Source: Anaerolineaceae bacterium | Lineage (GTDB): Bacteria; Chloroflexota; Anaerolineae; Aggregatilineales; Phototrophicaceae | Direction: 5' to 3' | NCBI GenBank assembly: GCA_002699585.1 | Contig: PABP01000038.1 | Span: 1-64,000, forward strand | DNA length: 64,000 nucleotides | Shown here: one piece after another, positions 27,035-35,443 of the stretch | How the letters are laid out: every line of letters starts with the position of its first letter | Position numbering within the stretch: the stretch's first letter is position 1 | Notes under the pieces: model-generated | The model's database searches: none | What the model saw: the letters and a program-made list of their open reading frames with translations, nothing else | What the model was told of the DNA's origin: nothing | Translations under genes and position numbers: made by a program

Positions 27035-27898
27035 ATGAATGATTCATCAATCATCGCAGATCAGCTCGTGTATCGCTACAAGGAACTGACCGCCGTCGAC
27101 CACATCTCATTCGAAGTCGCACGCGGCGAAGTCTTCAGCTTCTTGGGGCCAAATGGTGCGGGTAAATCGACTACTGTAAAAATGCTAACCGGTGAGTTAC
27201 GCCCCGCACAAGGAAAAGCCACCCTGCTTGGCATTGATGTCAGCAAGCAGCCGAGCAAAGTCCATGCGCAGATAGGTGTCGCATTCGAAATTGCCAACCT
27301 ATATGAAGAAATGTCAGGCATCGAAAACCTGAACCTGTTCGCACAGCTTTTTGGCATAAAGCACTTTGATGCCAATGCGCTGTTAGCGCGTGTTGGCTTG
27401 GATGGGCGTGGCAAAGAACATGTTTCGAACTATTCCAAAGGCATGAAGCAACGCCTGATGATCGCGCGTGCATTGGTCAATAAACCGCGCATTCTATTCC
27501 TGGATGAGCCAACCGATGGGTTGGACCCGGTATCGTCAGAGACGATCAGAGGCATCATCCGCGAAGAAGCCAACAACGGCACAACCGTCTTTTTGACGAC
27601 GCACAACATGGTTGAGGCCGACAAGGTATCCAACCGTGTTGCCTTCATCAACAAAGGCAAGATAGTCGCGCTGGATACGCCGCACAAACTCAAGCAACAA
27701 TATGGCAAACGTGCTTTGAAAGTCGAGATCGAATGTCCAGATGGTACGCTGGAAAGGCATGATATCGTGCTCGACCAGACAGAAACGCCTCAGGTCATTC
27801 ATGATCTGTTTGCCAACCAGCGCGTCGTCACCGTCCACAGTGAAGAAGCCACTCTGGAAGATATTTTCATCCAATTTACGGGTAGGGGGTTAACCTGA
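27035..27898 (+). CDS. ABC-2 transporter ATP-binding protein
   Basis: 287 residues: Walker A GPNGAGKST (38-46), the signature region NYSKGMKQRLMIARAL (SKGMKQ in place of the common LSGGQ), Walker B ILFLDEPTDGLDP and the switch His in LTTHNM. A C-terminal extension of about 70 residues with LEDIFIQFTGRGLT is usual for ABC-2 drug, antibiotic or lipid exporters. The next gene starts within the stop codon (TGATG), so translation is coupled to the two permease genes. Probable target of the module A regulator. Confidence 0.92.
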   Translation: MNDSSIIADQLVYRYKELTAVDHISFEVARGEVFSFLGPNGAGKSTTVKMLTGELRPAQGKATLLGIDVSKQPSKVHAQIGVAFEIANLYEEMSGIENLNLFAQLFGIKHFDANALLARVGLDGRGKEHVSNYSKGMKQRLMIARALVNKPRILFLDEPTDGLDPVSSETIRGIIREEANNGTTVFLTTHNMVEADKVSNRVAFINKGKIVALDTPHKLKQQYGKRALKVEIECPDGTLERHDIVLDQTETPQVIHDLFANQRVVTVHSEEATLEDIFIQFTGRGLT

Positions 27899-28962
27899 TG
27901 AACATCATTCTCACACTCGTCAAAAAAGACCTGGCGCTCTTCGTTCGGAATCGGTTTTTCCTGATGATCACGATGCTAACGCTGGTGGCCTACATCCTGG
28001 TGTACTACCTGATGCCAGCCGACGCCGAACAACGCTTCAAAATAGGCATCTACCCAGCGGACATTTCATCGACCATTGAGCAAGAATTAGCTGCTCGCGA
28101 TATGGATATCACCTATTTTGATGATGAGTCAGCCCTCCTCGCGGCGGTTGAAGCCAGCACATACCGAGTGGGTATCGTGCTGCCGAGAAGTGTCGCAGAT
28201 ACCATGACAAGCGGAGCGGATACCACAGTCACGGCGTATTATCCGCCTGGTATTCCAGCGGATCTCAATCAGGCATTCAATGATTTATTGTCAATGATCT
28301 TCAACCAGATCAGCTATGCTGCCGAAGACCATCCCATCAACATCGTGCGTCACGAAGAAACGCTCGGCTATGACCTCGCAGGCAAAAGTCTCGCACCACG
28401 GGATCGCATGCTACCAATGTTCGCCGTTCTGCTGTTCATGATGGAGACGCTGGCCCTGGCTAATCTCATCGCTGAAGAAATCGAGAGAGGGACCATCCGC
28501 GCTTTGCTGATGTCGCCACTATCGCTCAATACCCTGTTTGCCAGCAAAGCGATAACGGGCATCGGCCTCGGTTTGGTACAAGCCGTTGTACTGATGCTGC
28601 TCACAGGCAAGCTCGGCATCCATCCATTTCTGATCCTGACACTGCTGTTGCTGGGTGCTTTGCTGGTGACAGGCATCAGCTTCTTGATTGCATCCGTCGC
28701 ACGCGACATGATGTCAGTAATCAGCTGGGGTTCACTGGTGATCATCGTTCTGGGCATTCCGTCCGTCAGCATTATGTTCCCTGGGACCATTTCTAACTGG
28801 GTGGAATTGATTCCATCATTCTATCTGGTTGATGGGCTACACCGTATTGTCAACTTCAGCGCCGGTTGGGCCGATATGAGCCAGCACTTACTCATTCTGT
28901 TGGTGGTTGGTATGGGAATGCTTGTCCTGGGGACAAGTGTACTGAGGAGTAAACTGAGATGA
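27898..28962 (+). CDS. ABC-2 type permease
   Basis: 354 residues. One N-terminal helix (FFLMITMLTLVAYILVYYLM), an extracellular loop of ~150 residues and then five or six helices, among them LLPMFAVLLFMMETLALANLI and IGLGLVQAVVLMLL with the family motif EEIERGTIRALLMSPLSLNTLFASK. This is the layout of ABC-2/YhgE-like exporter subunits. It overlaps the ATPase gene by one base and the second permease gene by four bases, so the three form one translation unit. Confidence 0.9.
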   Translation: MNIILTLVKKDLALFVRNRFFLMITMLTLVAYILVYYLMPADAEQRFKIGIYPADISSTIEQELAARDMDITYFDDESALLAAVEASTYRVGIVLPRSVADTMTSGADTTVTAYYPPGIPADLNQAFNDLLSMIFNQISYAAEDHPINIVRHEETLGYDLAGKSLAPRDRMLPMFAVLLFMMETLALANLIAEEIERGTIRALLMSPLSLNTLFASKAITGIGLGLVQAVVLMLLTGKLGIHPFLILTLLLLGALLVTGISFLIASVARDMMSVISWGSLVIIVLGIPSVSIMFPGTISNWVELIPSFYLVDGLHRIVNFSAGWADMSQHLLILLVVGMGMLVLGTSVLRSKLR

Positions 28963-30029
28963 ATCTACATCGCGTTGGCGTTCTACTGAAAAAAGAACTG
29001 CATCAGAGTACGCATAGCATGCTATTCATATTCGCAACTGTCATTCCAATTTTAGTATCACTGATCGTATCGTTGGTGTTTGGTCGCCTATTCGAGCCTA
29101 CACCACGCGTGGGCATCCTTGATGAGGGTGATTCGCAGATGATCGCCCTGTTCCAGGAAAGAGCCTATCTCGATACGCGTATCTATACAGATGCTGACCA
29201 ACTCAGATCCGATACTGAAAATGGCGTCGTCGAAATGGGCCTCATCGTGCCGACAGGGTTTGATGATGCTGTACGTGACAGCCAGGAAACTGATCTGACG
29301 ATCTTGTTCTGGGGAGAAGCGCCTATTACCGATCAGGGTATGCTGGTGACTTCCTTAGCATCGAATGTTGTCGAAATTGGTGCGCGAGATATCCCAGTCA
29401 CAGTAGAACCTGTTTACCTGGGAAGCGGAGAAATCACCTCCTGGTCGGAAAGACTATTGCCTTTGCTGGTTCTGATGTCGATTGTCATGGGTGGGACGCT
29501 GATACCAGCATCATCACTGGTTGACGAGAAGCAGCGGCGTACACTCAATGCATTGACGATTACGCCGACAACGCTGATAGACGTGATGGCATCCAAGTTG
29601 CTGCTTGGAATGATTATCAGCCTGGTAATGGGATTGGTTTTGCTGGTCATGAACCAGGCATTTGGAACTGAACCCTTGCTACTAATCATGGTGCTAGCCT
29701 TAGGAACTTTTGCAGCAGCAACATTCGGCATTTTGCTGGGTGCGCTCACAAAAGATATGAACACGCTGTTCGCAATCATCAAAGCGTTGGCACTGATCTT
29801 GTATGCACCTGCGATTATCGAGATTATCCCAAACCTGCCGGAGTGGCTGGCACGGATTTTCCCAACGTACTATCTAATCTCACCGATTCAGCGTATTGCC
29901 CTGGATGGGGTTGGCTTGAGTGAAATTGCAGGGGATGTCAGTATTCTGGGTGTAATCTCTATTGTCTTGATTGGATGTGTCTTGCTGGTTGTTCAGCGTC
30001 AAGATCGATTGAGACCAGCAGCACAATGA
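28959..30029 (+). CDS. ABC-2 type permease, second subunit
   Basis: 356 residues of the same type as the preceding gene: first helix TVIPILVSLIVSLVFGRLF, external loop, then a five- to six-helix core with DEKQRRTLNALTITPTTLIDVMASKLLLG. ATGA overlaps the stop of the first permease gene. With the ATPase the two form a heterodimeric exporter. The substrate is not readable. The 429-bp gap behind it holds a hairpin (30066-30098), a resolvase scar and the promoter of the next regulator. Confidence 0.9.
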   Translation: MNLHRVGVLLKKELHQSTHSMLFIFATVIPILVSLIVSLVFGRLFEPTPRVGILDEGDSQMIALFQERAYLDTRIYTDADQLRSDTENGVVEMGLIVPTGFDDAVRDSQETDLTILFWGEAPITDQGMLVTSLASNVVEIGARDIPVTVEPVYLGSGEITSWSERLLPLLVLMSIVMGGTLIPASSLVDEKQRRTLNALTITPTTLIDVMASKLLLGMIISLVMGLVLLVMNQAFGTEPLLLIMVLALGTFAAATFGILLGALTKDMNTLFAIIKALALILYAPAIIEIIPNLPEWLARIFPTYYLISPIQRIALDGVGLSEIAGDVSILGVISIVLIGCVLLVVQRQDRLRPAAQ

Positions 30030-30065
30030 ACTCTTAGATACGTAACAAACTGTGCTGAATCAAAT

Positions 30066-30098
30066 GCTGCTGCTCGTAGGAATTCTCGAAGCAGCAGC
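30066..30098 (+). terminator. Hairpin downstream of the ABC-2 operon
   Basis: GCTGCTGCT / AGCAGCAGC, 9-bp stem with a 15-nt loop, 37 bp after the permease stop. No T-run, so it may be a weak terminator or an mRNA 3'-end stabiliser. Confidence 0.4.
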
Positions 30099-30107
30099 TC
30101 CATCCTC

Positions 30108-30222
30108 CTACTTGCCACTGGATGTGGTTGTATCGATGGCTTCAGTTAGCGAGCGAAAGCCAATCTCTCGTTTTTCAAGATCTTCAATAGTTTCGATACG
30201 TTGTTTGAGAGAACGCGCAATT
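30108..30222 (-). pseudogene. Serine recombinase (Tn3-type resolvase) fragment
   Basis: On the minus strand a stretch of about 36 codons reads IARSLKQRIETIEDLEKREIG and FRSLTEAIDTTTSSGK, then TAG at 30110-30108. This is the highly conserved middle of resolvase/invertase proteins (…RSLKQLIETIEDLEKRGIGFRSLTEAIDTTT…). The catalytic Ser region and the C-terminal HTH are missing. It marks a former mobile element between modules A and B. Confidence 0.8.
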
Positions 30223-30423
30223 GGTCATTTTCGGGTTAAATAATCAGTCTCCTAAAAACCCTGTTTTATGAACGAGACTGCCGATATAGAAAGAGGTGGT
30301 TCAATGCATTTATCGGTAATTGCGAATTTTCTCGAGACTGCTCATTGGGACAAGCTGCATGCTTAGATCCATGCTTCAAACGTATAACAGAGCCGAACAA
30401 GGATTATGATCTTCGATGACTTA

Positions 30424-30452
30424 TTTTGCTACTGGCGGCGATTCGGTAGAAT
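30424..30452 (+). promoter_or_regulatory. Promoter of module B regulator; leaderless start
   Basis: TAGAAT at 30447-30452 ends six bases before the ATG at 30459, which puts transcription start at or next to the A of ATG. TTTTGC lies 17 bp upstream. There is no Shine-Dalgarno sequence. The paralogue at 54392 has the same arrangement. Confidence 0.6.
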
Positions 30453-30458
30453 AGCCCC

Positions 30459-33071
30459 ATGTCGAGTCAGATCCTTGCCACAAAACTATATATCCCCGCG
30501 TCGCGTCTGGGTTCGGTGCCGCGTCCACGCCTAACCGAGCGCCTGAACGTAAGCTTACATGGCAACTTAACGCTGATCTCTGCGCCTGCTGGATTCGGCA
30601 AAACGACCTTAATTGCGGAATGGATCAATGCCCATGAGCATCCAACGGCGTGGCTTTCCCTGGATGAAGGAGACAGTGACCCTAATCGATTCCTGATATA
30701 CATCATTGCCGCCCTGCAAAACATCGCGCCGGAATTAGGCACTGGCATCCTGAACCTGCTCCAAGCGCCGCAGCCACCAGCCATTGATACACTCCTGACA
30801 CCATTGCTCAATGAGATGGCAGCCATCCCCCATAAGGCCGTACTAGTGCTGGATGATTATCACGTCCTGGATAGCCAGGAGATTGATGCGGCGATGGCGT
30901 TCCTTATTGACAATCAACCGCCACAACTGCATCTAGTCATCACCACTCGCGAAGACCCGCCGCTGCCACTGGCACGTCTAAGGGCGCGTGGTCAGCTTAC
31001 CGAACTGCGTGCCGCTGATCTGCGCTTCAGAGCAGATGAAGCCGCCATATTTCTCAATCAGGCGATGGGACTGGCGCTCTCATCAGAGGATGTCGAGGCG
31101 CTGGAACAGCGTACCGAAGGCTGGATTGTCGGCTTACAGTTGGCTGCACTCTCCATGCAGGGGCAACAAGATACGCATCAGTTCATCCAGTCATTCACTG
31201 GCAGCCATCATTTTGTGCTGGATTACCTGATCGAAGAGGTCTTGAATCTACAACCATCGCATATTCAGGATTTTCTCCTGAAGACCTCTATTCTGGATCA
31301 CATGTGTGGCCCATTGTGTGATGCCATCTTGCAAGACGCCAGTCAGTCCGGCGCGGCGACACTCGAAAGCATCCGGCAGGCGAATTTGTTTTTAATTCCG
31401 CTGGATAATGAACGCCGATGGTATCGATATCACCATCTCTTCGGCGACTTGCTCCGAAAACGCCTGGGGCAATCGACCCAAATAGAAGTGAATATGCTGC
31501 ACAACCGTGCCAGCGCATGGTATGAAGCCAATGGTTTTGAGCTAGAGGCATTCCAACATGCCATAGCGAGCAATGATATTGAACGTGCCGAGCGACTGAT
31601 CGAAAGCCAAGGCACACCGCTGTACCTTCGTGGTATCGTGAAGCCAATATTATATTGGCTTGAATCTCTCCCCCATCACATTTTGGATGCTCACCCTTCG
31701 TTGTGGATAGCTTACGCATCAACGCTATTGTTGGCTGGTCAACATACCTCTGTTGAGCAAAAACTTAATGAAGCTGAAAATGCACTGCAAAATGTCGGAC
31801 TAGATGACACAGTACAAGACATCATGGGGCGTATCGCCTCAATGCGAGCAACCTTGGCAGTTATTCAAAATGATGCAGAAGCCATGATTTCTCATTCGAA
31901 TGATGCCTTGGCGCGTTTACATCCTGAAAACTTACCGAGTCGTATCGCAGCACAGTGGACGCTGGGATATGCCTATCAATTGCAAGGCAATCATCGGCTG
32001 GCTCGTAATGCTTACAAAGAAGTTCTCCAGTTCAGTGAGTCTGGCGAAAAATCTTTCTATTTCATTGTTGCGACAATCAGCCTTGGGCAGTTACAAGAAT
32101 TGGATAATCAGCTTCATCAAGCAAGCGAGAGTTATCTGAGCGCAATAGCGTTGTCTAGCGAACCCTCTCACCCAATTGCGTCTGAAGCATTTCTTGGATT
32201 GGCACGCATAAACTATCAATGGAATGATTTAGAGTCGGCTCAAGAATATGGGCAACAATGTCATGAACTCCTGCAGCGGATGGAACATACCGACACAACA
32301 GCCTCTTACAAAATTTTCCTTGCTTACTTGCACCTGTCTAAAAGCGACTTCACGAGTGCAAGTGACGACTTGGATGAGGCTGAAGCCTTTGTTCGTCAGA
32401 ATAATTTCATGTTTCGAATGCCCGATATTGTCGAAGCTCAGGTGCGTGTCTTGATCCATCGGGGTGATTTAACGACAGCCCTGCAATTGGCTGAAACCCA
32501 CAATCTATCAATCAGCCAAGCTAGAATATATCTTGCTCAAGAGAACGCTTCCAGAGCATTGCAAATACTTGTCCCCTTCATTCAAGAAGCCAAGGAAAGG
32601 GAATTGCAGAATGAAGTGCTCAAGGGATTGGTATTGCAGGCCGTTGTTTACAAGGCTCTGAATCAACAAGATACCGCGTTGGAAGTCCTGGATGAATCAC
32701 TGGCATTAGCCAAGCATGGAGGATTCATTCGCATCTTTGTTGACGAAGGCATGCTCATGAAAGAGCTGCTATCCGAAGCGGTTGCTCAGAAAATGTCTCC
32801 GACCTATTCACAGAAGCTACTGATGGCGTTCGAAAGTAATTCGGGTGCAGAACCATCGCTTGCGTCACAAGCATTGATTGATCCGTTGAGTGAACGCGAA
32901 TTAGAAGTCCTGCGTCTGGTTGCCGAGGGTCTCTCTAATCGTGAGGTCAGCAAGCGCCTGTTTGTCGCCTTAGATACCGTCAAGGGACACAATCGGAACA
33001 TCTACCAGAAACTCCAGGTCAAAAGACGCACAGAGGCGGTCGCCCGTGCCCGCGAACTGGGTCTCATCTAG
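30459..33071 (+). CDS. MalT-like STAND/LuxR transcriptional regulator (module B)
   Basis: 870 residues. Starts ILATKLYIPASRLGSVPRPRL, Walker A APAGFGKTT (42-50), Walker B-like VLVLDDYHVL, LVITTREDPPLPLARLRARGQLTELRAADLRF, EGWIVGLQLAALSMQG, then TPR-like helical repeats and a C-terminal LuxR HTH (LSERELEVLRLVAEGLSNREVSKRL ... DTVKGHNRNIYQKLQV). The N-terminal 330 residues closely match the module C regulator at 54392, with the sensor part more diverged, as expected for paralogues with different inducers. It is followed after 109 bp by the small partner gene and then a quinone-oxidoreductase-like gene. Confidence 0.92.
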   Translation: MSSQILATKLYIPASRLGSVPRPRLTERLNVSLHGNLTLISAPAGFGKTTLIAEWINAHEHPTAWLSLDEGDSDPNRFLIYIIAALQNIAPELGTGILNLLQAPQPPAIDTLLTPLLNEMAAIPHKAVLVLDDYHVLDSQEIDAAMAFLIDNQPPQLHLVITTREDPPLPLARLRARGQLTELRAADLRFRADEAAIFLNQAMGLALSSEDVEALEQRTEGWIVGLQLAALSMQGQQDTHQFIQSFTGSHHFVLDYLIEEVLNLQPSHIQDFLLKTSILDHMCGPLCDAILQDASQSGAATLESIRQANLFLIPLDNERRWYRYHHLFGDLLRKRLGQSTQIEVNMLHNRASAWYEANGFELEAFQHAIASNDIERAERLIESQGTPLYLRGIVKPILYWLESLPHHILDAHPSLWIAYASTLLLAGQHTSVEQKLNEAENALQNVGLDDTVQDIMGRIASMRATLAVIQNDAEAMISHSNDALARLHPENLPSRIAAQWTLGYAYQLQGNHRLARNAYKEVLQFSESGEKSFYFIVATISLGQLQELDNQLHQASESYLSAIALSSEPSHPIASEAFLGLARINYQWNDLESAQEYGQQCHELLQRMEHTDTTASYKIFLAYLHLSKSDFTSASDDLDEAEAFVRQNNFMFRMPDIVEAQVRVLIHRGDLTTALQLAETHNLSISQARIYLAQENASRALQILVPFIQEAKERELQNEVLKGLVLQAVVYKALNQQDTALEVLDESLALAKHGGFIRIFVDEGMLMKELLSEAVAQKMSPTYSQKLLMAFESNSGAEPSLASQALIDPLSERELEVLRLVAEGLSNREVSKRLFVALDTVKGHNRNIYQKLQVKRRTEAVARARELGLI

Positions 33072-33180
33072 CTTCCTCTACTCCAAGAACAACACCCCTA
33101 ACAACACTTTGGTGTCATCACAGCAGCACCGCCCTGCATATATCCTGGTTGCATATTGATCAAGCAAGCAGGCAAGCGCG

Positions 33181-33420
33181 ATGGCAAACACGCAAAACCA
33201 AGCACAACCGACGCAGTACCACATCCGACTTCAGGGATATCTGGATAGTGAATGGGTCGATTGGTTCGGTGGCGTAACGATCACATTGTTGGATGACGGC
33301 ACAACGCTCCTGATATGCCAGATCGTCGACCAATCAGCGCTGCACGGTTTGCTACGCCAGATACGCGACCTGGGTCTACGCTTGATCTCCGTCAATTCTG
33401 TTCACGATAGCCAGCTATAA
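33181..33420 (+). CDS. Small partner protein of module B
   Basis: 79 residues. Same unnamed family as the products at 26781 and 57233: YHIRLQGYLDSEWVDWF, ITLLDDGTTLL, VDQSALHGLLRQIRD, LGLRLISVNSV. It is closest to the module C copy, sharing DDG-x-TLL and ALHGLLR-x-IRD. No signal peptide. It lies between the regulator and an oxidoreductase gene 48 bp downstream on the same strand. Confidence 0.75.
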   Translation: MANTQNQAQPTQYHIRLQGYLDSEWVDWFGGVTITLLDDGTTLLICQIVDQSALHGLLRQIRDLGLRLISVNSVHDSQL

Positions 33421-33468
33421 GTTGCTCAATAAGCGATCAATCATATCGAATCAAGAGGAGATGTACCC

Positions 33469-34407
33469 ATGAAAGCCATTATCTGTACGAAATATGGTCC
33501 TGCGGATAACCTCGAACTGCAAGAGGTGCCGAAACCTACGCCGAAGGACAACGAAGTTCTGATTAAGATGCACGCGACCTCCGTGACCGCCAGTGATGTC
33601 CTCATGCGGGCGCTGGATGCAAATCTGATGTTCAAGATCATCATTCAGATGGCGATGGGCTTTGGCAAGCCGCGTAACCCGATTCTAGGCATGGTCGGGG
33701 CGGGAGTAGTGGAGTCCGTCGGCAAGGACGTAACCGGCTTCAAGCCGGGTGATGACGTGTTCGCCTATGGTTCGATGTCGATATCAAAGATTCGATGGGG
33801 TTTCTATGGTGAGTATATGTGCTTGCCCGAGGACTGGAATATTGCGATCAAGCCGGAAAACCTCTCCTTTGAGGAAGTAACCGCTATTCCGTACGGTGCG
33901 CTACTGGCGATGCACGTCATGGAAAAAGCGACTGTCCAGCCGGGGCAAAAGGTGTTGGTCTATGGCGCGTCTGGCAGCATTGGCACGATGGCGATTCAGC
34001 TTGCCAAGCACGCCGGAGCCGAAGTGACCGCCGTATGCAGCAGTCGCAACTTCGACATGGTGACATCACTTGGCGCGGACAAGGTGATTGACTACACCCG
34101 CGACGATGCCGTCGTTCAATTGGAGCATTACGATTGGGTGCTAGATACGGTTGGCGATAACAAAACATCACCTCTGAAAGAAGCTAGCAAAACTGCCCTG
34201 ACAGCTAATGGACAATATCTCTCAGTAGATAAAGGCACCCCAACAACCAGCCGCGACAAATTCTTACGGGTAAAAGAACTGGCAAAGCAGGGCGTCCTGA
34301 AGCCGATTATTGACCGCTGCTATTCACTTGAGGAGATGGTCGAGGCCCATAAGTATGTCGAGACTGGGCACAAGCGTGGCAATGTAATCGTGACCATCGG
34401 TACATAG
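33469..34407 (+). CDS. Zinc-independent medium-chain dehydrogenase (quinone-oxidoreductase-like)
   Basis: 312 residues with an SD (AGAGGAGATG). N-terminal GroES-like domain (MKAIICTKYGPADNLELQEVPKP), then the NADPH-binding VLVYGASGSIGTMAIQLAKHAGAEVTAVCSSRN and GADKVIDYTRDD. The Cys and His ligands of the catalytic zinc in alcohol dehydrogenases are not visible, so it resembles NADPH:quinone oxidoreductases or enone reductases. It lies right after module B and is probably its output. The stop is followed by a hairpin at about 34446-34486. Confidence 0.88.
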   Translation: MKAIICTKYGPADNLELQEVPKPTPKDNEVLIKMHATSVTASDVLMRALDANLMFKIIIQMAMGFGKPRNPILGMVGAGVVESVGKDVTGFKPGDDVFAYGSMSISKIRWGFYGEYMCLPEDWNIAIKPENLSFEEVTAIPYGALLAMHVMEKATVQPGQKVLVYGASGSIGTMAIQLAKHAGAEVTAVCSSRNFDMVTSLGADKVIDYTRDDAVVQLEHYDWVLDTVGDNKTSPLKEASKTALTANGQYLSVDKGTPTTSRDKFLRVKELAKQGVLKPIIDRCYSLEEMVEAHKYVETGHKRGNVIVTIGT

Positions 34408-34445
34408 CCCAATAGCACTGTCTGAACAATCCAAGTTCCACAGAC

Positions 34446-34486
34446 ATCCCCTGAAACTCTAGTCTACGAGATCAGAGTCAGGGGGC
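34446..34486 (+). terminator. Imperfect hairpin after the dehydrogenase gene
   Basis: TCCCCTGA ... TCAGGGGG with an inner CTCT/AGAG pairing. A T-run is lacking (CATCTTAG follows), so this is a tentative terminator. Confidence 0.4.
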
Positions 34487-34569
34487 ATCTTAGCAGCCGA
34501 TGGCATAGATTAATCGGCACTGTCGGCTAACATGGCAACGTTAATACAAACTGGTGAAGGTGAAAGACA

Positions 34570-35129
34570 ATGACGAAGGAAAGATTTTTGACAGTACGTT
34601 GGAACAACATATTGTCAGCGGGGCTAGGAATCCCCACCTTAATGTATGTCATCCTCGCATTCTCAACATCATTTTGGTTGGAAAGAGAGGGTTTGATTGG
34701 CCTAGCAATTTTCGGTGCGCTTTTCTGAATAATCATTGAGCTTCATACAGCAACGCGGTTCGCGTGGCTTCAGAAAAACTCAGCTAACTATGTATCAGCT
34801 AAACAGAGATATGCTCACCCACTTGCTTTAATCAGGTTGGCCTACAATGCAGTCTTCTGGATATTCCTGCTTCCGTTTCTCACGACTGTTGACTATGGCA
34901 TCGGATTTGTGGCCTTTACCATTGTAATTTTTGTTCGACTGGCACTGAGCTTCTACACAAACAATTTCGCCAACCTAACTCCTGAGCAATTTGACGGGTA
35001 TCCATTTAGGATTTGATTAAGTTGGTCATTGCTATCGCAGAAATCGCCTTCCCACTGTGGCTGCTGGTCAAAGTCGTGAATAGAAAAGATATAAAGAACG
35101 TCCTATCGAGAGTGCGTAATGTCAACTAA
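34570..35129 (+). pseudogene. Broken small membrane protein gene
   Basis: ATG at 34570 with GAAGGTGA upstream opens MTKERFLTVRWNNILSAGLG and a hydrophobic segment. The frame meets a TGA at 34726-34728 and then continues in frame as IIIELHTATRFAWLQKN ... YNAVFWIFLLPFLTTVDYGIGF and a further hydrophobic segment, stopping at 35014-35016. A neighbouring frame from 35013 encodes LIKLVIAIAEIAFPLWLLVKVVN and ends at 35127-35129, which looks like the last helix. One stop plus one frameshift thus break a protein of about 186 residues with four or so membrane helices. The family was not recognised. Confidence 0.65.
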
Positions 35130-35184
35130 CTACAACAATCTGTTTCGCAACACCTACATCCTAAATGTAAATGTTCCCAAATAA

Positions 35185-35443
35185 CAACGAAGGAAAATCC
35201 AATGATTAAACAGAATCGTATGATCGGTGCCGCAGCAGGTTTAGCCCTAGGCATTGGGCTGGGTGTTGCTCTGAGCAATATCTTACTTGGCATCGGTCTC
35301 GGCATTGCATTTGGCGCAGCTTTCAGCCAAATCGGTACTAAACCACGTATCTGAAGCGTGTGCCAATGGCATATCGCTGCAACACAAAGTTTATAGACAG
35401 TCACAACTCACAATGGCAACAAAGGAAAATCCAATGATTAAAC
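35185..35443 (+). repeat. Duplicated translation-initiation region (35185-35211 and 35417-35443)
   Basis: The 27-bp stretch that contains AAGGAAAATCCAATGATTAAAC occurs twice with one mismatch, each time with the ATG of a different gene: the small membrane peptide and the serine hydrolase. Beyond ATGATTAAAC the sequences diverge. Confidence 0.8.
35202..35354 (+). CDS. Small glycine-rich membrane peptide
   Basis: 50 residues with the SD AAGGAAAA. MIKQNRMIGAAAG is followed by LALGIGLGVALSNILLGIGLG and IAFGAAF, one or two hydrophobic helices with GxxxG-like spacing, then a short polar tail (SQIGTKPRI). Similar glycine-zipper peptides are common as unnamed small membrane proteins. Its whole initiation region (27 bp) is repeated almost exactly before the serine hydrolase gene downstream. 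Confidence 0.6.
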   Translation: MIKQNRMIGAAAGLALGIGLGVALSNILLGIGLGIAFGAAFSQIGTKPRI

